The notes under the pieces were generated by a model. That model had not been told where the DNA came from. It saw nothing but the letters and a program-made list of their open reading frames with translations, and searched no databases. Both the position numbers and the translations under genes were made by a program. This document shows, in pieces, positions 1 to 12,800 of a DNA stretch of 64,000 nt (positions within the stretch are counted from its first letter, which is position 1; each line of letters opens with the position of its first letter). The DNA is from Anadara kagoshimensis (taxonomy: Eukaryota > Mollusca > Bivalvia > Arcoida > Arcidae), in the NCBI GenBank assembly GCA_021292105.1, contig CM037857.1, positions 36,897,932-36,961,931 on the forward strand. The letters are read 5' to 3'.

Positions 1-786
1 CAGTAGGCAAGGATGATGACATGAAAACTGAACATTTGATGTAATTTTTTGTTAACAAATCAGGTTTTATTTTGCAAATGTGTGAGAAAAAGAATCCTAC
101 ACCAGTAACAGGGTAAGAGAGAGATATAATGTATGTTATTTTTCTTAAGAATACAATATTGATTTTGGAACAAACAAGTTACTTTATCTGATACATATAT
201 GTTGAAACAATTGGTCTTTTGAAATATTGGACAGCCATTAATGACTATATGCAAATTATCTGATACAAATGTGTCCTATCAATAATAAGCATGGTTGTAT
301 ATGAAGTATAAGTACTTTATAATAATAACGTGATTAAACACAAGTATCGTGTACATCTGCTTTAATGGCTCAACCTTGTGTACAACTACAGACGTCATAT
401 ACTAATGATGTAGTCATTACATCACATGATACATACATGTACAATAGAGTTATCTGCCCCTTGACCGTAATACACTTTTATAACTGTGAAATCATTAGGG
501 ATCAAGGACTAGAGCTTTTATTAGGGGTTTTATGACCTAATTTAGCACAATTGAATTAATGGATCACCGGCCACACCCACAAAGGCCTGGCATGCTTGAA
601 TTACACACCAATAGAATGAAAACACGACCTGAATTCTGCTTTTTGATCATGTCAATGATACTAGTACGTCATTTGTTGCCGTGACGCTGCTTTGGTAATG
701 TGAATGCGGCCAGTGTCGGAACATTGTGGGAGTGGCCAGCGATCCGTAAATTATATAAACAGGGTCCAAGATGGTCAGTCACTTAC
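1..786. other. Intronic sequence at left edge
   Basis: Downstream intron of the ADAM17-like gene on the minus strand. No exon with the required phase and CC-containing Cys-rich pattern was seen, and no repeat family was recognised. Confidence 0.6.
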
Positions 787-857
787 CACTACAGATACAT
801 GTCATCTCTCCCCTTGATTGACAAAATTCTTCACAAATTCCATTCTTACAAATACCC
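787..857 (-). CDS. ADAM17-like: ADAM17-like exon 18: start of membrane-proximal Cys-rich region
   Basis: Acceptor TTTCAG, donor GTAAGT, 71 nt. Encodes GICKNGICEEFCQSRGEMTC then ICS, matching LGKCKDGKCIPFCEREQQ of ADAM17. Exit phase 1; the next exon was not found in bases 1-786 and should lie to the left. Confidence 0.92.
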
Positions 858-3800
858 CTGAAAAATATTTCATTATACAATAAAAAATGAAGAATGAAAA
901 ATGCATGACACAAATATATTTAAATACTAATCCTCAACCTACTCCCCAACTGATATTTCCAACCATTCATAATCCAAACCTTGTTTAAGTAAAATTATCC
1001 ATTCCAAAAACAAAAATACAATGTACCTATAAATAAAATTTTCTCAGTAAAATTCCTATTGCAATCTGACATTCTAGGGCATGAAATTTCATTTTTAATC
1101 AAAGGGGTATACCTTACATAAAATAAACATACTGGTAATACAATGAACTGAAAAGGGATGCCATTTCAAAAGTGTCCTCTAAGTGAGCCCCAACTTAAAA
1201 ATAAAGTTTTCAAAAACATGTGCATGATCAAAATACATGTATGATTAGCCAATGAAAACATTAACCCCCTCCCCCCAAGAGATTGTTCCTGTGAAGTTTC
1301 CTAAACAAAGAAAAATGTAGTAAACATTGATTTTGCCCACTTTGCTATGGATAACCTGTAACACATATTTATTTGCATCTGTAGAAAATATGTAGATGGT
1401 CAAGTCAAATTATACAATCTAATGTTTATTTATTATATTTATTATACAATCTAATGTTTATTTATTATACAATCTAATGTTTATTTATCTATACTGCACT
1501 GAGTCTTTATCAATTTTCTACATTATATCCAGCATGACCCACATTAATTCAAATATAATATTTTGTTTTTTAATATCATTCAAAATAACAAATTTGAGAG
1601 CTACTACTAGTATAACCCCACCCCCCACCCCAACCCCACCCCCTTTTTTAACTTCAACCATTGACTGTAAATGTAAAAACAAATGTCGGTAAAAAGTCAG
1701 TAAACAGGAGGTAAATGTCTGTCAGACTTAAATTTGTACTTGCAGCATGGGACCTCATACTGAACTGGCATACATAATTTCAAGTGGCTATGTTTAGTAG
1801 TTGCTAAGATAAACTGTCACGAAATGTTTTGTTTCTGAAGAACAGAATGTCAGAGGTTAAAAAATATACCATAACCTAAGTTCACTGGAATGTGTCTAGT
1901 ACAGTTTCACAAGAGGAGTCACTATGAATATTCCATAAACCACATGACGTTTCGATCAGGTGAGAGCTAAAAGCCTGTCTAGACTGAACTGTTTTGTTAG
2001 GATGTACTTTTGTTTTTGCTAAATGAACTTGTGTAAACTGAATTTCTAGCTTATCTGAAGAAAAAACCTTCATTCCAGAAGCTGTTCAGTTTAGGCAGGT
2101 CTAACTGTAATAATAATAACAAAGATTTAATATTTACCCATCCAGACATGGTGCGTCACTCAGATTAATTGGAGGTGGACAGTGCAAACTTGATCCACTT
2201 AAACATGGGTTAAGGAATTTAAACAAAACAAAAAAATTCATATACAGTAAAACCTTATTATTATGGCCCTCAATATATAATAACTTTGCTACCTCACTTA
2301 TTAAAAAAGTATCTTTCTTTTCTACTTTTTCTTATAAATATGACTCCCTCAGTTTGTTGCCGAGACCCTTTACACTGCCAAATTCTGAAATATTTTGAAA
2401 ATGAAATAAGGTTTTACTGAATTACATGTTTCACTGGCCGCCAAACCTTTAAGGTGAAATATTTACAATTGCAGTATCTTTCCTTCAATGAAGTATTTGA
2501 CATTCACTATACTTTGCCACTTCATAGAGACATTGCTCCATGCGCTGACGTGATGATGTCAGATGTCAAATGCTCTCGTTGATTGACAGGAGACAATCCA
2601 ATTTTATGAGAAGGTGCACCAACAGTGCATTACAAAACTGTTTTCAAACTAACAAGGAAAATGTAAGATAACAATAAAATTAATTTTTACAAATATTGTA
2701 AATATAAAGAATAAGGTCATTTTCCAATATCTTTATGATCTTGCAAAGTATAATGGGCTGTCTCAAATTTTTGCACAAAAGGCTTCACCTTTTATGCAAT
2801 TTGTGACAGCCCATTATACTTTGCAAGTTCATAAAGACATTGGAAAATTACCTTTTTTTCTTAAATATGGTAGGAATGTAGAAATTAAACATAAGACATT
2901 AATTTTTTAAATCAAGAACATCACTGAACATGCAAATTATAGAGTCTGTAAATCATGTCATGTGACCAACACAAGTGTGATATCCATGTACAAGAATAAA
3001 AGGTGTGATAAGAAACTATGACAAATGACATTACTTAACAATGATCATTTGCAACTTGACATAACTGACAACAAAGCCTGTTCTCTCTATATAAATAGCA
3101 AGAAACTTTCACATCCAGGTATAAAATTAAAGATTTCAAACAAGACTTTACTGCCCATGTTGTCGATACTTTTAAACAAGTGGACCAAAATTAATCCTTT
3201 TGGAACTTTCAGTAACATGTTACGTCTTAAAATGATAGATGTGCAAACACAATATCACAGTTGTGCTGAATGGATAATATGGGTTTTTTTCAACATCTCC
3301 ATCAAGCTTATTTCAACACAGTCTCCTTGATGCTAAATCAGCAATAGCCTTCAGTCTACAAAAAATACTAACATTTGAACCTAGCCTAGTTTTCTGTTTC
3401 AGAACTTGCGATGTAAACATTCTCCATTAATAATCGGCACAATATTACTGGATACTGATCATTTGGAACGATGATTAAGCCTGTACTGGGTTTTGTACAC
3501 AATTCATGATCACTTTATGTAAATAAAACAACTTTTCCACTGAAAATACACAAATTCAATGTATGTATGTAAAAATGATTCCCACTTAAAAAGGATACTT
3601 GCACGTAGAGCTAGACTTGCAGTCAACATTATCATCTATCTTTTCCAGACATGGTGTGTCTTTGGGTGCTTTAATGCAGTCTTTACAACAGGCATAATTC
3701 ATTGGACTAAAATACAAACAAATCACATACAATATACACATTTATCAATACTGTTTATATATTTTGACTGGCATATAAACTTAAAATGTCAGTGTACCTC

Positions 3801-6800
3801 CCACAAAGGATTTGTCAATAGGTCATGACCATTGATGTTGGTTTACATTTGTGCCAATCCATAGATCTATCTCTCATTACAACTCCCCCTCCTTATAAAG
3901 TACTCTGAGTTGGGTGTGCTGCTACTTTAAAAAGTAAAAGAGTAAAAGAATATAGTGCAAAAAATTTCTAAAGTTTGAAAAAGACAGGGGGTAAAAATTA
4001 ATTAAGTAAGATTAAAGTAATAGTATGTACAAATAAAAGATAAAAGAAATTTTGGTGTTTAGGGTCTGGGGTGATGTAATATGCCAGCCTGGATAAGGAA
4101 GATATGGAGCAGAAAGCCTATTGGAACAGATGGAAGGATAATTCCCATACACTGACATAATGATAGTAAGTTAGAATGGTGTTTTTAGGCTACAATCAAG
4201 ATAATTTTACTATATGAAGACAGAAAGTTCTGGATTGTAGATGAAACTGTAATATCCAGAGCACACACCAGGGGTTACCTCATTGTAAAAGCTACATTTG
4301 TCATTATTTTTAGATGGACTTTATAGACAGTTTTGACTGTACATGTCACAACAATTGACATTTACCTGCAAATAGCCTTTGGTTTTAGCTCACATTTTGC
4401 ATTACAACAGGCGTCACCTTGGTAACCAGCATCACATTCTTCACCTTTTTCAAGTCTGGCATTGCCACAAAGTGCCCCCTTTTTATTCAGTGGTTCTACA
4501 ATTTACCAAGTGTAGTACATAAAAGTACATATTTCAGTTAATAAGGAAGTGAGCAAAATAATTTTGTAATGACCTACAGAAGAATAGGTAGAAATTTATA
4601 GAATTGGAAGCTTTCACTAAAGACGTGTGTATATAATTCTTAAATCAATCAAATTACAAAAAGTCCATTAATTCAACACATTAATCCATATATTGGTGAG
4701 TTGAAAAATTTGTGTCAAATTCAAATGAATTTTCCTGCAATAAGTCGACATATTGAAACTCGAACAAAATGGGATCTCGCGAGATCATTCTTTCTTTCTG
4801 GAGATCCCTCTACTGTCTAGTGCACCACCGTTAACAGTGTAAAGACAGAGAATGCATAAATTGTCTGTAACTAAAGTTTTCATATTATTTGGGAATTTTT
4901 CCTAAGGAATATAGAAAAGTAAATTAAGAGTTTCTAAAGGTTTGACCTAGTAATTAATCATTTGGCCTATGCTGAAAATTAGAGTAAAACCTTGTCACAG
5001 AACTTTGTCTGCTGTGCTTTTTTAATGGTCACAATGTCAGCCATATTACCCTTATAATGTGTTTATAATGATAAATAATAATGCCTACCATGACATACAA
5101 CATTAGTTTTTACATCTTATCAAATGGAAGCCAGAACATTATTTTCTAAATGTTGAGTGCATCCTCTTGCTGTTCAATTGAATTTCAAAGTAGCATTGAC
5201 ATTGTGCTACATGAAATTGAATGTCAATTCAATGTTGACAATGCCAAATTGAAGTTCATAATGCAAATATGATGTCAACAATAGGTTATAACATCACATG
5301 TGTTTGTATGACACCATTAGTTAACGGTTGTTTTTATTCTGAATTTTAAACTTTTCATTTTTTGTATTTTGTTTCCTTTACACACAGAATATGAGTACAA
5401 CTTGTAACCAGTTCCATCGAAAGGACATATGTGTACCTGTGGCAGGCTGCAAAGAATCACATACTGTACAGTTGTTTAATTCCGCAGGGGGAAAATATTG
5501 CGGCTCCAGCTAATACTGAAACTTATTCATGGGTATAAAATTTCACGGGGCAGTGGCCAGTATTAACAATATCCTTTACAAATTATCTAAGTCTATGTTT
5601 AATAAAATTTCCACTTGGTATTAATTTTGTGCTAAAAAGTCAAACCACTAATATAGCAAAATTAAATCCCAAGTGAATAAAAGCAACTATACAGTATCCT
5701 ATGTGGCAGTGTATCAGTAGATGACAAGAGTATAAAGGAGCAGTTTTTACTCATATTACAGTACCAGGTCAGATCACATTAAAGGAGTCATACCAGTAAT
5801 GTTTTCTATGGTCAAACACAAGATTCGTGTGAATGTTAAGGCATGAGATATAACAATGGTGATAAGAAGTTAGGTCCATGGACTAGTGATGCTTTACTTT
5901 TCAGTCGAGTATTTCATTTATATTGAGGCAGGCAGCTCAGGGTTGGTGGAAAAAATAAAAGTGCCAGGAGAAAAGCAATGATGTTCTGTAACTGACAAAC
6001 TTTCTCAAACTAGCATCTTAAACTGAAACCTAGGCAGTAAGAGGCACTAAAAAATAAAGAAAACCAATATCTGTACATGTATAGAGGAGGGTGCATTATG
6101 AACATGATGAAATACAAACTCTTTTGAGATAATACTACACTTCAGATATTAGAGACCAGCTGACAAGATAAGAGTTGAGTTGAGTAATGGTGTTTAACGT
6201 CTCAGTCAAGAATATTTCACTTATATCAAGACGTTGCCAGCTATAGATGAAGGTGCAGAAATTTTGTCTGTGCGTTGCGCTGATGGCATTATACAGCAGG
6301 GTTCCTCATCATGCCAAGCCCACCATGACATGGGACTTCATTTGTTTTAAGTTCCTATCCGAAAGAACCGTGACTTTCATTTCGTAATTCTGAGTGCTTG
6401 GCAAAAGAACAGTCACTACCCACTTTCAAGTCTTGGGTCAGACCCTGTCGGGGCTTGAACCCACGACATCCCACTTAGGAAGGGAGGACAAAATTAGAGG
6501 AACATACATAGAAATGTACGTACATGTTCCTCCACTACAACAATTTGTGAGTAAGTGATAATAATGAAAAGCAAAAATGTTATGGGTATCATGCATGTCG
6601 GTCACTGATTTTAGAAAGAAATATAGATTTTAAGTTACTTACCAGAAAAACAACTAAAACCTTTGTTTCTTATTACTTGAAACATAAACCTTTTACTGCA
6701 TGGTGAAAAAATCTGAAATAGAAAAGTTCTAGATGATAGTTTTAGCGATATATACATATTATATACAGTGTGTACATCGTATATACAACCCTTCGTAACG

Positions 6801-9800
6801 ACACTTTATGTAGAAAAAATATATTTCATAACAAAAAAAACACTGAACTATATTCATGACACATGTTCTGTAGTAATAACACCATGATTTAATTTGACAA
6901 ATTGGAGATTCCAATTATGGTGATACAAGATTCTGTATCATATGTGTATTTTGTATTTTGGTAAATTAGGTAGAAAAAACTAGTCTAATGTTAAATAAAA
7001 ACAGTGATTGATAACCTAGATATATTTAGATAATTATATATCGATTTATTTTAAATGATGTTTATGTCCAAAAACCTAGTAATGTTTGGTACTCCTATGC
7101 AAAGAAAGGAATAACAAACAAGAAGACAAAATAGTACCATAATCCTTGGAACCTCAACCTTATATTATTATATATTTTGTAATTAATCTTTTTTTTAACA
7201 TTTTGTAAATTATAGGGTAACAATGAATTAATTAACACATTGCTTGTTTTATTAATTTCTTTTACCGTATAGACTGAAGTAGTTTTTATCAGGCTTCAGC
7301 CATTCACAGAGGTAATACTTAGATCTGTCAAGCATGTCTGACAATATGTGAACCATAATAATCACAAACATAGTCAAATTGACCAGGGGTTTTACATATA
7401 TACAGCTTGTTTACTTACCTGATTATTTGTCTGATAGCCACTGGTTGCCCTTGGATACATGATATATTTTCCTCCCTCCTCAGACTTAGGTGAACACTGA
7501 TCGGTGTCTGGATCATGTTCACTTCCCCAGTTATGAGCTAGAAAATAGAAACATTTTAGCTTAATGCTGAACTAAACTGGTCTACCTTTTGTTATTACAG
7601 TAACTGTAGTCTACACAGAATATTTCAACTGAGCAACTAATGCATGGTGTCAATTGATTATCAAGTTACGTACTGCTTTCTAACTGAGAATCAAAAATTT
7701 CAAAAATTAAAATTCAAAATCTCATTTGTTAAAAAAATGAAAAGGTTTTTTTTTCGCACACAGAGGGCAACCACAAAATCAATCTTCATACATAGATTCG
7801 ACCAGTTTAAATGAAAGAAAAAAATATTTTACTCCACAGATCTGTTAAATCTTTCAAATACATGCATTTCACTTGTAATTTCTAGCAAAATTGTGATTTA
7901 AAAGGTCTTGGGTTCAAATTCCAGTCTGGTTGCATGGTTGTGCGATTTAAAAGGTTTTGGGTTCAAGTTCCAGTCTGGTTGCATGGTTTGTCTTTGATAG
8001 GGGTTCACAAGCATACATTATAATAACCCATAACATTTGTGGGGGAATAATTATTTCCACTGGAAATGGAATCACATAATTTCCTCATAAAAATCTCATT
8101 TTATTAACTGAATTTACAACCTAATCATTACTTTATCATTCTAGACAATCATTAAGAGGTATTGATCATATGATATTCTAGAAAATCCTATTTCACATCT
8201 TCCAAAACCAGATAGCTGACAGATAAAGAGGTCCAAAGTCCCCGAGCAAGTTAATTGATTAAATGTGGTTTTACATCCCAGTCAAGAAAATTTCACTTAT
8301 ATTGAGACATACCAGCTATTGGGCGAAAATGCAAAAAAAAATTATGTTTGTAGTGCATGCACTCAGGCAATTAATTAAATGTTGTTTTGTGCCCCTGTCA
8401 AGAAAATTTCATTTATATCTAAATGGCATCAGCTATAGATGAAGATGCAAAATTTTCACCTTTGTAGTGCACTTAGCAATATACAGAGAAGGTTATTTTA
8501 CATGTCACACCTGCCGTGACACAGGTCATCGGTTTTATGGGGTCTTCAGAAGGACCCTATGAGTAAGTAAAGAGTTAACTAAGGTATACTTACCTAGTTC
8601 TGTAGTATATAGTAAGGTATGGGGCCAGAGTCAGGAATATTAATATGAAAAAGAAAACAAAATAAGAAATTAGAGAACAAAACAACAAACAGTATAGGTC
8701 CACTTGACCTTTAATTTAAATATTTGTCCCGGACCAAGTACCGGTACATCTGGAACACAAGTGTTTATTTTGTACACATCATGAGATATACTCACCCCAT
8801 AGAGTAAACCTGTGTAGTGTGTATGCATTAACTTGGATCTTAACACTACCCATGTAGTGGGTGGACCCTCCAATATGAATATTCCTAACAAAAGGTCAAA
8901 CGGACAGGTCAATGTTGTTTGCCTACACAGTATTATAATAGTGATCAAATACAAAACATTTAAAATGTGTATCCTGGTGACAGTTTTCAATTCATAATAC
9001 TGTGTATGCGATAATGTGTACTTTATAAATGAAATTTTTGGAAATTTTAAATTTATAGTAAACATTGAAAACTGTTGTAAAGACAACTTTGTCCATGATC
9101 AGCTGCTTAAAGAAAGGGCAAAATTAGATCCCATTCTACTACATATAAGTAGTTCTGATACCTAATCATCTACTGTCTAAAATGTGATAGTACCTTCATT
9201 ACATAGTGACAGTCTGTCTAAAATTACCTTAATTTGACTGACCATACACAATTTGCTATTTTTAAGCTGATGTGGCCAGAGAAAAACTATTGAACTTTGG
9301 CTGATAAACTCTCTCACTCAAGGATCTGCCCAGAGTCAGGTTGGAAACTTGGTGATGAGAGATGCTAGGGTTACTATCTAGACTTTAATTTGGATTAGCA
9401 TGTGCTGTGTCCAGAGTCAGATTGGAAACTTGGTGATGAGAGACACAAGTGTTACTATCTAGACTTTGATTTGGACTTACAATGTGCTGTGTCCAGAGTC
9501 AGATTGGAAACTTGGTGATGAGAGACACAAGTGTTACTATCTAGACTTTGATTTGGACTTACATGTGCTGTGTCCAGAGTTAGATTGGAAACTTGGTGAT
9601 GGGAGACACAAGTGTTACTATCTAGACTTTGATTTGGACTTACCATGTGCTGTGTCCAGAGTCAGATTGGAAACTTGGTGATGAGAGACACAAGTGTTAC
9701 TATCTAGACTTTGATTTGGACTTACCATGTGCTGTGTCCAGAGTTAGATTGGAAACTTGGTGATGAGAGACACAAGTGTTACTATCTAGACTTTGATTTG

Positions 9801-12800
9801 GACTTACCATGTGCTGTGTCCAGAGTAAGATTGGAAACTTGGTGATGAGAGACACAAGTGTTACTATCTAGACTTTGATTTGGACTTACCATGTGCTGTG
9901 TCCAGAGTCAGATTGGAAACTTGGTGATGAGAGACACAAGTGTTACTATCTAGACTTTGATTTGGACTTACAATGTGCTGTGTCCAGAGTAAGATTGGAA
10001 ACTTGGTGATGGGAGACACAAGTGTTACTATCTAGACTTTGATTTGGACTTACCATGTGCTGTGTCCAGAGTTAGATTGGAAACTTGGTGATGAGAGACA
10101 CAAGTGTTACTATCTAGACTTTGATTTGGACTTACCATGTGCTGTGTCCAGAGTTAGATTGGAAACTTGGTGATGAGAGACACAAGTGTTACTATCTAGA
10201 ACTTTGATTTGGACTTACCATGTGCTGTGTCCAGAGTCAGATTAGAAACTTGGTGATGAGAGACACAAGTGTTACTATCTAGACTTTGATTTGGACTTAC
10301 AATGTGCTGGTCCAGAGTAAGATTGGAAACTTGGTGATGAGAGACACAAGTGTTACTATCTAGACTTTGATTTGGACTTACCATGTGCTGTGTCCAGAGT
10401 TAGATTGGAAACTTGGTGATGAGAGACACAAGTGTTACTATCTAGACTTTGATTTGGACTTACCATGTGCTGTGTCCAGAGTTAGATTGGAAACTTGGTG
10501 ATGAGAGACACAAGTGTTACTATCTAGACTTGGACCAGGGCCGCGGAAACTTCGGTCCGGCCCGTCGGACATTTTTTGTACAGGCAAAAAAAAAAAAAAA
10601 AAAAAAAAAAAAGGTCGTCGGCACAGGGCTGTCTATGCGTGCATGTTGTGGTTTATTTTGTCAAACTAACCAAATAAATTTTTTGAGCTACCGCGATTGC
10701 CAATTTAAATCCATGTGCGTTATTAGATCACGATGTTGAGTGTGTATTAGGTTAAATCTAAGACTAAGACGTTTACGAAAGATATTAATGCCTAAACTTT
10801 TATTAAAATAAAATTTTATCGGGTTTCTGTATTTATTAATAAAGAAACAGTTAAGCACGTAGTAGGCAATATTCAACACCCCGCGTGGAACCTCTTTAAT
10901 AACAAACCGTCACCCTTGACCGACACTCGTTATGGCTTCCGTAATCAACACACTTATTATTAAACAAACACACGTTTAACGAAAGTTATTATGATTCACA
11001 CTGGGAAACAAAAGAAATAGACAGTAAGACACGCGGCACGCGACTACTTAAGTCCACAGGTAATTACTGATTAATAAACAATCACCTGATTGTTAGATCA
11101 TACTGTTGTTGACAGGTAAACACATGGTAAGGACAATACACTTAGTGAAGTCAGGTAGAGTTTAAAAGACCGACAGACAGACTAGCAGTAGTTTACTTTT
11201 GTCGGACCGAAAACTGATTTGTCCGTTTAATATTCCAGTTGTAAAATTGAAAATGTCCGAAAACAAAAAATGTCCGACTGGTGATTTTTCACGTCGGTCA
11301 AAATAAATTTTTGTCGGACATGTCCGGCAAATATGAACGTTTCCGGACCTCTGATTTGGACTTACCATGTGCTGTGTCCAGAGAAAGATTGGAAACTTGG
11401 TGATGAGAGACACAAGTGTTACTATCTAGACTTTGATTTGGACTTACCATGTGCTGTGTCCAGAGAAAGATTGGAAACTTGGTGATGAGAGACACAAGTG
11501 TTACTATCTAGACTTTGATTTGGACTTACCATGTGCTGTGTCCAGAGTCAGATTGGAAACTTGGTGATGGGAGATGCTAGGGTTACTATCTAGACTTTGA
11601 TTTGGACTTACCATGTGCTGTGTCCAGAGTCAGATTGGAAACTTGGTGATGAGAGACACAAGTGTTACTATCTAGACTTTGATTTGGACTTACCGTGTGC
11701 TGTATCCAGAGTAAGATTGGATACTTGGTGATGGGAGATGCTAGGGTTACTATCTAGACTTTGATTTGGACTTACCGTGTGCTGTGTCCAGAGTCAGATT
11801 GGATACTTGGTGATGGGAGATGCTAGGGTTACTATCTAGACTTTGATTTGGACTTACCATGTGCTATGTCCAGAGTCAGATTGGAAACTTGGTGATGAGA
11901 GACACAAGTGTTACTATCTAGACTTCGATTTGGACTTACCGTGTGCTGTGGTTACAGTAGCCTGCGATGTTAATGCCCTGGTGTTACTACCTGGATTTTT
12001 GTAGGAACTCACACCTGTGTTTACAGCTATTCTGCCATTTCCCACCCAAATTGCTGTGCAAAAAAAACCAAAAAAAAAGCAAGTCAAATACACTCCAACC
12101 TGCCTAAAAGGCCACCTCTATACAAGGGCCACCTGCCTATAAAGACCAGTAGAATTGTATCCCAATTGTTCTTTATTCATATTATTTAAACCTGTATATA
12201 ATGCCCACCTGCACATTAAGGCAACATTTACTGGTTTCCTTGTGTGGCCTTTATGGACAGGTTTGACTGTACATGTAAATATACTCAAAAATATTATTAT
12301 GCAGTTTATGCATACACAAACCTTGGATAACTAGCAGATTATAGACAATTCCTGCTACATTAAACATTGTCATTTTAACTTATATACATGTAGTTCTCAA
12401 AATATGTACATTTACATGTGTTGTCAGTTGAAAAGTGTGCATTACAACCAATTGAAATGATAAGAATTTTTGCCCTTTATCTTTTGTCATTTTAATATGT
12501 ATGTATATAATTGTGTCAATTTTATTCGTTATCTTTAGAAAGTGTCATTCATTCACTATTTCCTGACTGTTTAATACTTTACACAATGTACATAAAAATG
12601 CATACCAATCTATGTCCAAAAAACGATCGCAAAGCAAAGCAAAACTTTGAAACTGACAAATTATTATGTTAAAACATATAGTCCCACTAATATTGGGAAT
12701 AGGGAAGGCTGTAATCTAAAACTCAAATCACAACAAGTGCTACTACTGTCAAGACTCCAACAAGTAACTAATAATACAAGAATCTTTACATTCTTATCCA

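Noticed and set aside
8670-9086. 138-codon minus-strand open frame
   Set aside because: Lies within an ADAM17-like intron, no recognisable domain, AT-rich composition like its surroundings, no splice or start context.
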